Source: Haliscomenobacter sp040401995
Lineage (GTDB): Bacteria; Bacteroidota; Bacteroidia; Chitinophagales; Saprospiraceae
NCBI GenBank assembly: GCA_040401995.1
Contig: JBBANM010000022.1
Coordinates: 15,775 to 79,774, forward strand
Direction: 5' to 3'
DNA: 64,000 nt
This document shows positions 55,301 to 62,437 of this stretch, in pieces. Below the pieces are notes generated by a model. The model saw nothing but the letters and a program-made list of their open reading frames with translations, made no database searches and was not told the origin of the DNA. Each line of letters opens with the position of its first letter. The first letter of the stretch is position 1. A program made the translations under genes and the position numbers.

Positions 55301-58263
55301 GTTTTATATTCCAACTTGTAAGGCCCAGGTTCTGGATTTGGCGCCTTGATGGTGATTTTACCATCAGTTGCATTGACCGTTGAAGGCTGCGTTGGCATAC
55401 AACTGATTTGTGGTGCTGATTTGACGGTATAATCGACTTTCGTAATTTCGCTATTACATAAAGTTACTATATTTCTTACCCGCAAATAAATAGAGCCGGT
55501 TCCTGCAGTTTGTGGCGGTACCGCTGGCGAATAAGTTGAAGATATGCTAGATGATGGATTAGCCAGGAAATTGCCATTTGCATCAGTAAACCATCTATAT
55601 TCCTCTATATATTTTAAAGGCGTAGTCATTGTCGCTGGAATGAATTGCAACGACGGAGAATTGACTTTAATAGTTATATTCTGCCCCAAACACACGTCAG
55701 CAACTTGTGCGACAACAGGCTTGGCTGGAACTGGCGGATCCAATATCGTTGATGTCAAACGGTTGGACTCGCAGTTGTTGTCCAATAAGCTTTTGACATA
55801 AACATTGGAATAGGTACCGGCCTTTAGGAATTTGATTTCGAGGCTACCCAATGGATCGGCCATAGCCGTAGTACCATTGGCAGGTGTAGCGCCTGCAAAA
55901 ACCGAAGGTTGGGTATAGAATACCGAATACATGGTACCAGGTACCAAACCTTTGATTTTGATCCGACCATCCGTCCCATTACAAGTCTTGGTGCCTGTAA
56001 TACTATCGGTCACCACCGGCGGGATATCGGATACGCGCACTTGGTTACTCGTCAAGGAACAACCGCCTTGCGTAACAACTACTTGGAAACGACACCATGA
56101 ATCGGCTGGGGTAACTGAAGCTATATTAAAGGTAGAGCTAGAAGCAGGCCCGGCGGCGGTCAAGTCCATACTCGTAAAAGTTGCTTTAGCTACGCCCCCA
56201 AATGTTGACAAATAAACATCGTTGCCATCAACAACTAAGCCAGTTAGATTTAAGTTGGTTATACCCGTAACGATATTGGTGAAAGCCGTTCCGCCAGGGT
56301 TTAAAACCGACAAACCGCCGGTGGTAGCTGCATAAACCCGGCCGCCGGATACAAATATTTTGTTCACCGTGAGACCGCCTAAACCTGCTGATACCGTAAT
56401 GAAATTAGCACCACCGTTGATCGAATAGGCAAAACCATTGTCCGTACCAGCATAAATCACTCCATCTTTTGCAAAAACGCTTTGTACGTTGTTGCTGGGT
56501 AGTTGATTGCTCGCTACGTTATAAGTTACAAATGTTGCGCCGGCATCATTGGATACTTTCAAACCTCCGCCGGTGGCTACATAGACATCGTTACCCGACA
56601 GAAAAACATCAAACGGTACATCAGTGAAAAGCACCGGGCCAAAATTCGCACCACCATTGGTGCTTTTTACAAAACCACCGGTTGTTCCGGCATAAATAGT
56701 ATTACCACTACCTGCAACTGAAAATACGTTTTGTGTAGGTAAGCCATTTGCAGTTGTAAATTGGGTAAACGAGGTACCATTATTAGTAGATACCCACAAA
56801 CCCGCACCAGTTGCCGCATATACATAGTTTCCGCCGCCTGTGGCCACCGCATTGACGGTATTACCGGCCAATTTATTTTCGGTAAAAGTAGATCCGCTGT
56901 TGCGTGAAATTGATAAATCCGTACCTGTAGCAGCATATACGTTCGCCCCATTTTTTGCAACGTCAAAAACCACATTAGACCCTAGCCCTGCGGTACGCAT
57001 CACAAATGGATTGGAACATACTTTTTGCCATTGGTAAGTTGCATTGTTGCTAAGACCGCTGACGGTAAACGATGCTGCTTGACCTGCACACTTGAGATCA
57101 TTTGAAGGATCGGTGAAAGCTCGGATTTTTGGAATGGTATATGGGCTTGATTCGCAGCTTTCGGTTTGTGGGCTGCTAGAAACAATTCTGAACTTGTAGT
57201 TCGTGCCCCCGGCTACTACATAAGGTATAATGCCATTGATGCTTCCGGTAAGTGCTGTACTTGCCAAGGTTCCAATAACCGTTGGCGAAGCAAAACTACC
57301 TGAAGCATCGCTCATTTGTAAGGAAAAAACGTTTCCTGGCAGAAACACTTCCCCAGGAGCAAATGTGAAAGTAGGTGCAAGTGCTTCTCCTGGGCAGTAG
57401 GTTCCAGGTGAAGTTTTCAGGTTCGTTAATTTTCCGCTCGTGATTTTGAATGTGCCAGCATTTGCATTCCAGGTGATATTGGAATTCGGGTTACTGGAAA
57501 CCACTCTTACTTTATATCCTGTACCATAAGGAACACTATTAACACCACTAGGAATGTTTCCACTGATCGGAGTGTTGCTTCCAGATGTTGTGTTTGATAG
57601 AAAACCGATGTTTGATGGAGAAGCGAAAGATCCTGTTTTATCACTCAGCTGAAGGGTAAATGTATTCCCCGATGCCAAGGCGCAGCTTGTTGAAAAATTC
57701 ACGGTAATGGGATCTCCAGCGCAAAAAGGACCAGCAGGATCACTCACCGTTGTATTTAAAGCCGAAATGGTTAAGTTATTAAAATTGTCATCCAAAATCC
57801 CTCTAACTGGGGCGGAAGTGGATACAACTCTGATCCGATAATTGTTACCTGCAGCCAAGTTATAAGGTATAGTAACAGGTACTGAGCCATTTCCTTGAAC
57901 TCCAGATACAGCTTTTGTTCCAATTTGTACAAGGGTAGTAAAATTGTTATTGGAAATGAAAGCAGTGAAATTATTGGAACCACCAAAATTGCCACTGGCG
58001 GTATAATTGACATTGAAAGTCTGCCCTGGACAAAAAGTCCCATTGAAGTCGTCAGTGGACAAGGTCTGAGCTTGCACCCCGTACGCCAAAAAAACCAAGG
58101 CGAGTACCCCGGTTAACTTACTGAGCGCAGTGGTAATTTTTTTCGTTCGTTGGACTACAGCGTCTAATGTTCCAACAAATCCAATAGCCTTTAGGTCTTG
58201 GCGTACAGGTCTTTTCATGAGAATACGATTTAGTATATGTCTTTTAGGTCGAAAACAAGTCAA
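43351..58263 (-). CDS. Giant T9SS-secreted multidomain surface protein (~4,970 aa)
   Basis: The signal segment ends near residue 65 (LALVFLAYGVQAQ); the start may be the ATG at 58263 or the one at 58218. Approximate order: three Cys-containing Ig-like repeats (65-385); a beta-propeller of Ycf48/regulator-propeller type (425-705, repeated VYAATG and STNGG motifs); Ig/PKD-like modules (755-1050); and a DNRLRE-like domain (1050-1260). A long array follows (1260-2940) of about six GEVED modules (GEVEDF/GEVEDY, DYGDLPD, IDWNGDG) mixed with three SdrD-B-like modules (GNLVWEDRNNNGFQD). Cys-rich HYR-like repeats run 3500-4480, then a CarboxypepD_reg module (~4560), a type I dockerin (~4615-4685, NGVSTFDLVLMQKHILG and ADINNSKSITTLDLILLRK), a cohesin-like domain (~4740-4875) and a type A T9SS domain (4880-4970, NTPNPF). 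It is probably an adhesin or cell-surface scaffold. It heads a four-gene run. Confidence 0.88.
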   Translation of the reverse strand: MTCFRPKRHILNRILMKRPVRQDLKAIGFVGTLDAVVQRTKKITTALSKLTGVLALVFLAYGVQAQTLSTDDFNGTFCPGQTFNVNYTASGNFGGSNNFTAFISNNNFTTLVQIGTKAVSGVQGNGSVPVTIPYNLAAGNNYRIRVVSTSAPVRGILDDNFNNLTISALNTTVSDPAGPFCAGDPITVNFSTSCALASGNTFTLQLSDKTGSFASPSNIGFLSNTTSGSNTPISGNIPSGVNSVPYGTGYKVRVVSSNPNSNITWNANAGTFKITSGKLTNLKTSPGTYCPGEALAPTFTFAPGEVFLPGNVFSLQMSDASGSFASPTVIGTLASTALTGSINGIIPYVVAGGTNYKFRIVSSSPQTESCESSPYTIPKIRAFTDPSNDLKCAGQAASFTVSGLSNNATYQWQKVCSNPFVMRTAGLGSNVVFDVAKNGANVYAATGTDLSISRNSGSTFTENKLAGNTVNAVATGGGNYVYAATGAGLWVSTNNGTSFTQFTTANGLPTQNVFSVAGSGNTIYAGTTGGFVKSTNGGANFGPVLFTDVPFDVFLSGNDVYVATGGGLKVSNDAGATFVTYNVASNQLPSNNVQSVFAKDGVIYAGTDNGFAYSINGGANFITVSAGLGGLTVNKIFVSGGRVYAATTGGLSVLNPGGTAFTNIVTGITNLNLTGLVVDGNDVYLSTFGGVAKATFTSMDLTAAGPASSSTFNIASVTPADSWCRFQVVVTQGGCSLTSNQVRVSDIPPVVTDSITGTKTCNGTDGRIKIKGLVPGTMYSVFYTQPSVFAGATPANGTTAMADPLGSLEIKFLKAGTYSNVYVKSLLDNNCESNRLTSTILDPPVPAKPVVAQVADVCLGQNITIKVNSPSLQFIPATMTTPLKYIEEYRWFTDANGNFLANPSSSISSTYSPAVPPQTAGTGSIYLRVRNIVTLCNSEITKVDYTVKSAPQISCMPTQPSTVNATDGKITIKAPNPEPGPYKLEYKTPNGTLVSLTNISLPYDITGLGIGDYTEIKVTNNNGTGCPSNIINSCPLVGPPRPDGIGGKPRQTVACGNKGVKGGYFQQVTDGTCATPDLIDEDKAAIAVGRIRQTKATPPNPNEKVEMRGYVQFDLSAIPKNATIDKVEFRPKSIQGGFTQVCDIDINNSNNTGAAGDLKFDITQVNDKNYAPYVGFTSPIFDDLFDTKYNDFVIGSNATGALTDLGAQAVIDAQRRLLADGKFEIGLTLSGTDFEIPVYQFNGIVFAPSAEQELCITYHLNDFGDLPEPRYATDLAGGLVGPSHRADLVDNDPSPATQLVPALYIGATPADAEVDGQVDDNANGTADEDLSLASFSGKLIAGEPVTLTVPVTNNVPQPAKLSVFIDWDGDGVFNNATERYDRDVLPAAQANSTVIPTPYTNSFVFNLTVPQLPTSYVIGVRVRLTTGQVFDAYGPAPDGEVEDFLMDFQSLDYGDLPDATNNGTVAKVDDYQTRRADNGARHAVPGTPLVFLGQKIDTESDGVPSILGDGDDKNNINFDDEDGIKFITSPLIPGQPATIEFTATNNSTKSATLYLYADFNNDGINTIDPIPVVFTVPGDAVVAAGTVTRQLTFTMPLNADYNGDKATFRFRFTTDANPSPQGLAQDGEVEDYISSDLLLYDWADLEEPKYITDVAGGVSGPNHRIRYIDVDPSPVKNYKNSLYIGATPPDAEKDGKPTHLANGDDNIFIDDEDLSPANFLNPTTNTPYPLLSSEPIRLRIPIVNNSSDKAATVWAYIDWNSDGDFVDAGEQVSRPVPANFNGNIDFDLTIPLLAKSDSIGVRIRTTTGSIIDAYGKAIDGEVEDFVVEVRALDYGDLPDLTAGTAPSDYQTFRARNGARHGVPVVPLVYIGTNLDTEVDGQPNAKSTGDDQNPQAGPDDEDGIKFLTPLVPGYTSRVAFTGRNGTNVPAKLYIYTDWTNDGILDLATTYTLPANSAVLNQPISFYVPASATFKGGNAFFRFRLTTDVDFNAAPSANGVAVDGEVEDYYVPVFKLGNLVWEDRNNNGFQDAEEIQLGIKNVRVVLRFGGINPLNGTCDEVTQKTNYAPDTLASLGAGADIIDDFVIDTFTNAKGLYTFTGMIEGYYQIIALDTFGLTPTRFDWIKNVTEEDRDSDGKPLKNPWDYLSGERRQSKSQQFKMLEGLIGTDEEGILDQGNPQLLDPNELEGYPDNKVEQRIDFGYVGLDLGDLAESGNNPSVTKFTTTENGTKPEGPKHIVTPDLRLGTCQDVEWLGQPDQDAGSEFKPGPDGGGDDPIANFKNYPNFPYDPSQGRRWPFHDSTNVCGDDEDGIKFLTPMVAGYDAIISVKYSAKLNFNGPDAYLHAWIDWNGDGDFDNGAGIIDANEHIIFNKLDGKVVPNLLEANTQAVKLEMSYLTSATDSITLTFKVPADVKYNNGNILARFRLSYDPQLGPNGILAPNLNFPDPQPGAGNSTVPGGIIPYGEVEDYFIALSKVGNLVFEDRDYDGFQDDLEPGIANVPIKLEFAGADGILNNGDPYEFTYLDTTDANGRYYFCGLIGNVDPSGIPNPVYRIIVSDPAGMTATFNNPDPSDDACIDDNSNGDDLLIDNRITADTFTITNPMNLCLDENERNDVGGLVAGNNLPPSADALNNFPDNQYDETRDFGYAGFDYGDLPTTVQKKGSYYQTLRDSMDAKFSGKFGARAAIQPRLYLGRGVDGELNGKPDADAGSLAGGDDDDQGLFKKGTRTTDDETGVRLLSPLLPGEKAYIKVTYTSQDTSGTGTNGTGYVNRTAYLDAFIDWNGNGVMDIPAEKVLFTHQTNSAGALSTNNVPALGTPTRTPALAATGSNGVDSTILAFTVPNDAVFDTGVVFMRFRLGWTNYAASFPTAFPNGLGADNNIFHMTKSPYVKAYQNNLPFNPPVSFNDVAGDAGRYPYPQGEVEDYGIPVAKIGNLAWFDHDVFGDQDLTEDVVDSLQLVLIWGGLDAATGVFDTVGYFKNLISGGNITDIQYNRTIAPPAVGTYTPGALVKTGISPAADSGLYSFRGLIPGIYYVLPLKYFAADSATFVNAWPKHRVVTLQDNPGVDDNNDSDGLTSGLPGTSNRPGAMVRIRDGNSRDPEVLVNDRPLNENGKRDADDNASPFTTALFPDNQWDKSVDIGWVDEPNVEANLDIVGVNFPTSQICGNFNVITHLCIKNPQEVPLDSLQMFFNLKDAYGNALYTLTKPVVTIVDSAYVLNPKNIKVKKSSLVNYASAVNAKAKNLLTVNPNYDGVNDIRLLLPTAENKDFLLRGDSILCVQIEFEIDPTKTDKYPWMLQAATTARAIGFNKQTGGKRPLTDFRMFSPRYGKSISVYDLSDEFNDPMPMAGVPYPTAGDGIIFEGMVADRGFKGTYQTPYSAPNVTGRDKYADENDKTIQNDECWLKTKWNSGQNDIVVGLDANCKAIVNGDIVAPTFNDTCGFNKYPMGSYYRVIIQDKLTGQTLWASVDRVPFDMSQYLDRELIYKVRSVSNFCFPVWGNIKLEDKVPPVVTCPKNTDRKVGGTYQFVCTDIDSVLNVQKSWTNTGYGYYTGIATAVDACGTAILDNVLDRVVYFADCKEQADNKYVYARITRVFTFRDANDNKAQCTQYIDFYRPFIQLPACKIEVQNNLAKGDTLVLPKDLVGKYGVPDGVPYYINGSGKRVYLLATDICGIAYSYKDNIQFVTGQGKCGKKIIRSWSLFDWCYSTDRGYPNFLIKPTLDASCYASAVWSGGRYNWEQIIIVGDDTPPVIYALDTDNDKKIGNGYAGAPKADPKVETPTYDPGDVLTFSTGPMDCTGSFVFNKNSFRVDETTDWCYSIQVFERYAVLDLDERPTGVYIMRQNPGVKVTGDCAKGYQVTGVPAKGDWFVEVTVRNACLSVSTALLPIDIVDKIAPVMKCDDQLNVTLDNVGTGYITAKNMDEGSWDNCGPLKWIKVRRPVPEGCFSTFLKSWRVIDVNKDGKIGAKDNKEDYIDLNRNGKADASEYFTISSATKMLMTPLMDTIPAYCCDGDSLIVELWGEDLVGNQNYCWHKVKLDDKTPIVCMPPLNVTIKCTDKNFALIKDAKASAKIWGDVLIMSGNTCTKADTAYSIKENLKCGYGTIERIWTLSKKTSKGIVKTVCSQIITVLPVHEYNICFPKDAIQKDCKKPIVDTVLTNELGCDILAVNVSDKRYNASDDECYKIFRTYTVINWCTYDDRCGDAMDPDNVYVVDRKWGEFGVYPTYILARDASSFFNKGEKYFNEGDNVFFVSRDTIPWNLRPDASKLRDGVIDNNGNDETIYPTSACKGWTNNRRRYRDYDGDYHDYFIHSWMYTQIIKVYDDVRPEVVVPKLAPFCIDPSKPCLATVKINYKAKDNCSNVIEVQNHLFRIAPFQTQDAGATVDPSTFDKTWTSGAVGKSTDSFTVTIKNLPEGTHDLIVYVRDECGNLSLPTRIPFTVKDCKAPVPICINGLSTDLMPDGKGSGAMTVWAKDFIASPAYDCNGQGPETKDGLKLITKYSINRVGKPKDVNSTSLVVSCDDKNKQVLVEIHAWDEKGNDDFCVTYITVGDNNKVCPGAGSAGGDGEIAGLINTETNQPVQGVSVELSGKSINSMSTATDGKYSFTGLQKGYDYSVTPNLDANPLNGVSTFDLVLMQKHILGIEILNSPYKLIAADINNSKSITTLDLILLRKLILNLDTKFTSNTSWRFVDASYSFPDPTNPWSAAFPEITSINNLNAKVNANFIAIKMGDVNGNASPNAAAAAEVRKVGKLEMQAEEQALQAGSEYTVTVRAKDLAKIQGYQFTMELDRNKVEIAGIDYGVAKAENFGVFKREGVITTSWNRKAGAENGDAILFTLKLKAVGAGSLSEALKVSSRYTANEAYNEAGDFLTVALNFGSSNLASVRPELLQNTPNPFAEQTQIGFFLPEASEARLTIRDAKGSIVYRLKANYSKGWSQVTIKQSDLKAAGVLYYSLDTPNFTDTKKMVLLNR

Positions 58264-58390
58264 AAATCAGCCATAACACACAGAAACACTCAACACCAAT
58301 CACAGTGCTGGCTGAGCAGAATTAATCAAACTAATAACAGTCAACTTATTAAAAACTTAGGTAGATCGTCTTAAAAAATACTTTACTGGG

Positions 58391-58398
58391 CAAATATA
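58391..58398 (-). promoter_or_regulatory. Putative -7 box of the giant secreted locus
   Basis: On the minus strand this is TATATTTG, a full TAnnTTTG match, 128 bp upstream of the first possible start. No convincing -33 box was found. The rest of the 258-bp divergent gap shows nothing else. Confidence 0.5.
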
Positions 58399-58521
58399 AA
58401 AAAATTCCCTACACCTATGGGTAGTTGAGCTACATTTTTTTCGATATTTTCGACCAGCGAAAATAAAAAAAATCTATAACCACTTTGGTTATTAGTATTT
58501 TATGGAAATTTAACTCGCAAA

Positions 58522-59337
58522 ATGAATTTTTTTACTCAAAAAAACTACATTTTTATGGCAGCTGTTACCCTCGTCGGCATTCCTTTTGATCGGCATTCCA
58601 GTTACTTGCAAGGCCCCGCTTTAGCGCCCAACCGCATTCGCTCTATCCTGCACAGTGGTGCTGGGAATAGTTATACGGAATTGAATTTCAATGTTTTGGA
58701 TCATCCTGAATTTTCAGATGGCGGCAATTTTGCCATCGATCACTACAATGACATCCGCACTCAAGCTGAAACCATATTAAGTCAAGGTAGCCGATTGCTT
58801 TCCCTCGGCGGCGATCATTCCGTTACCTACCCACTCATCAAAGCCCACTCCCAGTTTTTTGAGCCCTTTACCATCCTGCAAATTGATGCCCACGGAGATC
58901 TTTACAATGATTTTGAAGGCAATCGCTACTCGCATGCATGTCCGTTTGCGCGCATCATGGAGGAAGGCTTGGTCAAGCGCCTCGTTCAAGTGGGTATCCG
59001 CGCACTATCGCCACATCAGCATGAGCAAATCCAGCGTTTTGGGGTAGAAACGATTGAAATGCGACACATCGATCGGCTCAATGCCATTGATTTGTCTGGT
59101 CCACTGTATATTTCGCTCGATTTGGATGGTCTTGATCCGGCCTTTGCTCCCGGCGTATCACACCATGAACCGGGCGGCTTGACTACGCGCCAGGTGCTCG
59201 ACCTCATCCACCGACTGCCTGGCCCCATCATCGGGGCCGATATTGTCGAGTACAACCCACACCGCGATGTATCGGATATGACGGCAGCGGTGGCTGCAAA
59301 ATTTGTTAAAGAAATTGCGGGAAGAATGCTAATTTAG
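58522..59337 (+). CDS. Ureohydrolase (agmatinase/arginase/formimidoylglutamase family)
   Basis: This 271-aa enzyme hydrolyses a guanidino or formimino group with two Mn ions. All six ligands are visible (numbering from 58522): H99 in GGDHS, D122/H124/D126 in DAHGDLY, and D200/D202 in SLDLDGLDP, followed by PG...HHEPGGL. The pattern and ~260-aa length favour agmatinase-type enzymes, but arginase or formimidoylglutamase cannot be excluded. The start is probably the internal ATG at 58555 (MAAVTLVGIPFDRHSS), since the first 11 residues look non-homologous. It is monocistronic and divergent from the giant gene, with no polyamine or histidine genes nearby. Confidence 0.88.
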   Translation: MNFFTQKNYIFMAAVTLVGIPFDRHSSYLQGPALAPNRIRSILHSGAGNSYTELNFNVLDHPEFSDGGNFAIDHYNDIRTQAETILSQGSRLLSLGGDHSVTYPLIKAHSQFFEPFTILQIDAHGDLYNDFEGNRYSHACPFARIMEEGLVKRLVQVGIRALSPHQHEQIQRFGVETIEMRHIDRLNAIDLSGPLYISLDLDGLDPAFAPGVSHHEPGGLTTRQVLDLIHRLPGPIIGADIVEYNPHRDVSDMTAAVAAKFVKEIAGRMLI

Positions 59338-59442
59338 TGGCTATACGTTTTTACAACCCCGTAAAATAATCCATCAAATCCCGGATTTTGCCGATACAAG
59401 GCTTCAAAAAAAGCTTGATTTTGTGTTTTTATACCTATACCA

Positions 59443-62208
59443 ATGAGATCATCAAAAATGGTTTGGGCGTTACGTCCATTTTTTGCCGAAAAAAAATACT
59501 GGCTCATTTTTACCGTCATCGCTTTAGTGGTGCTATCGGGTAGCTTATTCGATCCCCAGGGTGGTAAAATCAGCTACAACGATCAGGTGAAACCCATTCT
59601 CAACGCCAAATGCATCACTTGCCATGGCGGAGTGAAAGAGAAAGGCGGTTTCAGTTTGATGACCCGCGCCGACGCGCTGAAGCCCACCGATTCTGGGCAG
59701 CCAGCCATCATCCCTGGTCACCCCGAGAAAAGCGAAATCATTCGGCGGCTCACTGTTTCCGATCCGGAAGAGCGTATGCCTTATGATCATCCGCCGCTCT
59801 CCAAAAAGGAAATCAACATCCTGCGCGATTGGGTGGCGGAAGGCGCTAATTGGGGCATGCATTGGGCGTATTTGCCCGTAAAAAAAGTCAATCCTCCGCG
59901 TTTAACTGGCGGATTCCTCGGTCTTTTTCCGGCCAAAAACAAACGCTGGATCCACAACGACATCGATCGTTTTATCCTCGAAAAAATCAATACAGCTGGA
60001 CTTTCACCTTCGCCACAAGCCGATAAAGCCGCACTTTTACGCCGTGTCAGCATCGACCTCATTGGCATGCCCGCGCCGGATCATTTGGCCAAGGCTTTTT
60101 TGAAAAATGACCGACCCGATGCTTATACAAAATTAGTAGATTCATTGTTGGAAAATAAACATTTTGGAGAGCGTTGGGCGGCCATGTGGCTTGATTTGGC
60201 GCGTTATTCCGACTCAAAAGGCTACGAGCGGGATTATTCGCGCTCCATTTGGCCTTACCGCGACTGGTTGATTCAGGCATTTAATCAAGACATGCCGTAT
60301 GATCGTTTCATCATCGAGCAAATTGCCGGCGACTTACTCCCCCACCCTACTGACGCACAGTACATTGCCACTGGTTTTCACCGCAACACGCCCACTAATG
60401 ATGAAGGCGGCACCGATAATGAAGAGTTCCGAGTGGATGCCGTACTCGATCGGGTAAATACCACTTGGGAAGGGCTGATGGGAACTACTTTTGGCTGTAT
60501 CCAATGTCATGGTCACCCTTATGATCCTTTCAAACACGAGGAGTATTACCAATTTATGGCGTTTTTTGACAATACCCGTGATGAAGATACTTATGATGAA
60601 TACCCGGTACTCAAGCTTTTTTCCGCTACTGACAGTACTGCTTTTTTGGAGCTCAAAAAATGGTTGGCCAAAAACACATCATCTCAACGCGCTGAGGAAG
60701 TCGCTACCTTTGTCAAAACCGGTGAACCCTCCATCAATTCCATTCAGGCCGATCAATTGGTGAATGCTGCGTTGTACGATACCAAATGGCTCGCCCTGCG
60801 CAATCATGGCATCGCCCGTTTGCCGCAAGTGAGCTTAAGTGGAAAAACGCAACTCATCGTCAGGTTGCAAACCAGCAAAAATCGCGGGGTTTGGACGCTA
60901 CATCTGGATGCGCCAAAAGGACCGGTTTTGAGTACCATTAAAGTCAAAAACACTGAAGGCAAGTGGAGTATCCAAACCTTTGACCTTCCCGCAACAGCCG
61001 GGGTACACGATCTTTTTTTCACCTATGAAAATGCTACGGAAAAAGACTTAATGGTGCCTTGTCTGCAATTCGACTGGTTTCATTTCACCCAACCTTTTCC
61101 TGGCAAAGGAAAACCTGGTTACGAACAGCAACTGGCGCAGTTTTGGAACCTCGTCAACCTCAATCCGCGCTCTACCATGATCATGGTGGAAAATCCTAGC
61201 GATCAACGCCGGATTTCACATGTTTTTGAACGCGGCAATTGGCGGGTGAAGGGAAAAGTGGTGGAACCGGCTACTCCGCGTATTTTGCCGCCATTCCCAG
61301 CAAAGGCGCCAAAAAATCGTTTGGGTTTAGCACAATGGCTCACCGATCGACAAAATCCGCTCACGGCCCGCACCATGGTCAATCGCTTATGGGAGCAGTT
61401 GTATGGCCAGGGTTTGGTGGAAACTTTGGAAGACTTAGGCACCCAGGGCATTCCGCCTACGCACCCCGAGTTACTCGACTGGCTAGCCTGGCAATATATG
61501 AATGATTGTCAATGGAGTACGAAAAAGATTTTGCGCACGATGGTGCTTTCCTCGACCTATCAACAAAGTGCGAAAATAACGCCCGAAGCAGAAGCCAAAG
61601 ACCCATACAACCGGCTTTACGCTCGCGCGCCCCGCGTACGCCTAAGCGCGGAGCAAATCCGGGATCAGGCCCTAGCGGTTAGCGGTCTACTATATGAAGA
61701 AATGTACGGCCCCAGCGTAATGCCCTATCAACCCGACGGCATCTGGAGCAACCCTTGGTCGAGTGAGGCTTGGCAGCTCAGCGACGCCAAAGAACAGCAT
61801 CGCCGCGCCATTTACACCTTCTGGAAACGCTCAGCGCCCTACCCTTCGGCCATGACGTTTGATGCAGCTGCGCGCGAGGTTTGCACCGTTCGCCGGGTAC
61901 GCACCAATACGCCGCTCCAGGCGCTGGTGATGATGAACGATCCTGTTTATTTCGAAGCTGCCGAACATTTGGCGCAACGTATGGTGCGCCAAGGAGGGAA
62001 ATCGCTGCGCAACCAAATCAGTAAAGGCTACGAACTGGCCATTGGCTACCACATAACGGCCAACAAATTGGCGGTATTGGAAAAACTCTACAACCAGGCG
62101 CTGAAAGAAGATGCCAAAATCAAATCCAATACCAATCCGGCGCAAAGCGCGCTTACTTTGGTGGCCAACGCGATTTTGAACCTGGATGAGTTTTTGTGCA
62201 AAAGTTGA
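59443..62208 (+). CDS. PSCyt1-DUF1549-DUF1553 protein (planctomycete-type cytochrome)
   Basis: This is a 921-aa exported or membrane-anchored protein with an N-terminal hydrophobic helix (about 19-37). A PSCyt1 cytochrome-like domain has one heme-c motif, C57-I-T-C60-H61. A DUF1549 region follows (about 165-370, DIDRFILEKI and ERWAAMWLDLARYSDSKGYERD). A beta-rich insert of carbohydrate-binding type (about 440-545) precedes DUF1553 (about 610-910, NPLTARTMVNRLWEQLYGQG and VRRVRTNTPLQALVMMNDP). Such proteins are abundant in Planctomycetes and Verrucomicrobia, and usually pair with a DUF1501 protein, as here. A role in periplasmic polysaccharide or sulfated-glycan breakdown has been proposed for the family, without firm proof. 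Confidence 0.85.
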   Translation: MRSSKMVWALRPFFAEKKYWLIFTVIALVVLSGSLFDPQGGKISYNDQVKPILNAKCITCHGGVKEKGGFSLMTRADALKPTDSGQPAIIPGHPEKSEIIRRLTVSDPEERMPYDHPPLSKKEINILRDWVAEGANWGMHWAYLPVKKVNPPRLTGGFLGLFPAKNKRWIHNDIDRFILEKINTAGLSPSPQADKAALLRRVSIDLIGMPAPDHLAKAFLKNDRPDAYTKLVDSLLENKHFGERWAAMWLDLARYSDSKGYERDYSRSIWPYRDWLIQAFNQDMPYDRFIIEQIAGDLLPHPTDAQYIATGFHRNTPTNDEGGTDNEEFRVDAVLDRVNTTWEGLMGTTFGCIQCHGHPYDPFKHEEYYQFMAFFDNTRDEDTYDEYPVLKLFSATDSTAFLELKKWLAKNTSSQRAEEVATFVKTGEPSINSIQADQLVNAALYDTKWLALRNHGIARLPQVSLSGKTQLIVRLQTSKNRGVWTLHLDAPKGPVLSTIKVKNTEGKWSIQTFDLPATAGVHDLFFTYENATEKDLMVPCLQFDWFHFTQPFPGKGKPGYEQQLAQFWNLVNLNPRSTMIMVENPSDQRRISHVFERGNWRVKGKVVEPATPRILPPFPAKAPKNRLGLAQWLTDRQNPLTARTMVNRLWEQLYGQGLVETLEDLGTQGIPPTHPELLDWLAWQYMNDCQWSTKKILRTMVLSSTYQQSAKITPEAEAKDPYNRLYARAPRVRLSAEQIRDQALAVSGLLYEEMYGPSVMPYQPDGIWSNPWSSEAWQLSDAKEQHRRAIYTFWKRSAPYPSAMTFDAAAREVCTVRRVRTNTPLQALVMMNDPVYFEAAEHLAQRMVRQGGKSLRNQISKGYELAIGYHITANKLAVLEKLYNQALKEDAKIKSNTNPAQSALTLVANAILNLDEFLCKS

Positions 62209-62219
62209 TATTAAATAAT

Positions 62220-62339
62220 AATTCACCACAGATTCACAGATTCCACGATTACAAAGATAGAGCTAATGCCCAATCTGGGTAATCGTGCTTACGCCGCAGT
62301 CGATAAGAATCTGTAAAATCTGTGAATCTGTGGTGAATT
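62220..62339. repeat. Family F inverted-repeat element between the DUF1553 and DUF1501 genes
   Basis: The arms AATTCACCACAGATTCACAG (from 62220) and the complement of CTGTGAATCTGTGGTGAATT (to 62339) are inverted, with inner arms CACGATTAC and GTAATCGTG. This is a 120-bp hairpin 12 bp after one stop codon and ~100 bp before the next start. I recall similar CACAGATTCACAG hairpins in other genomes. Confidence 0.8.
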
Positions 62340-62437
62340 AAATCAAATTTAAAATGTGGTTGCTAATCTCAAAAATTGACGATGCGCATTATTAAAGCCA
62401 TTTTGATCGAAATTATTAATTTGAAGATCAACAAAAT

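Noticed and set aside
43351..58263. Giant frame as an assembly artefact or fusion of several genes
   Set aside because: The frame is uninterrupted for 14.9 kb, begins with one signal segment, ends with one T9SS domain and has coherent repeated modules throughout.
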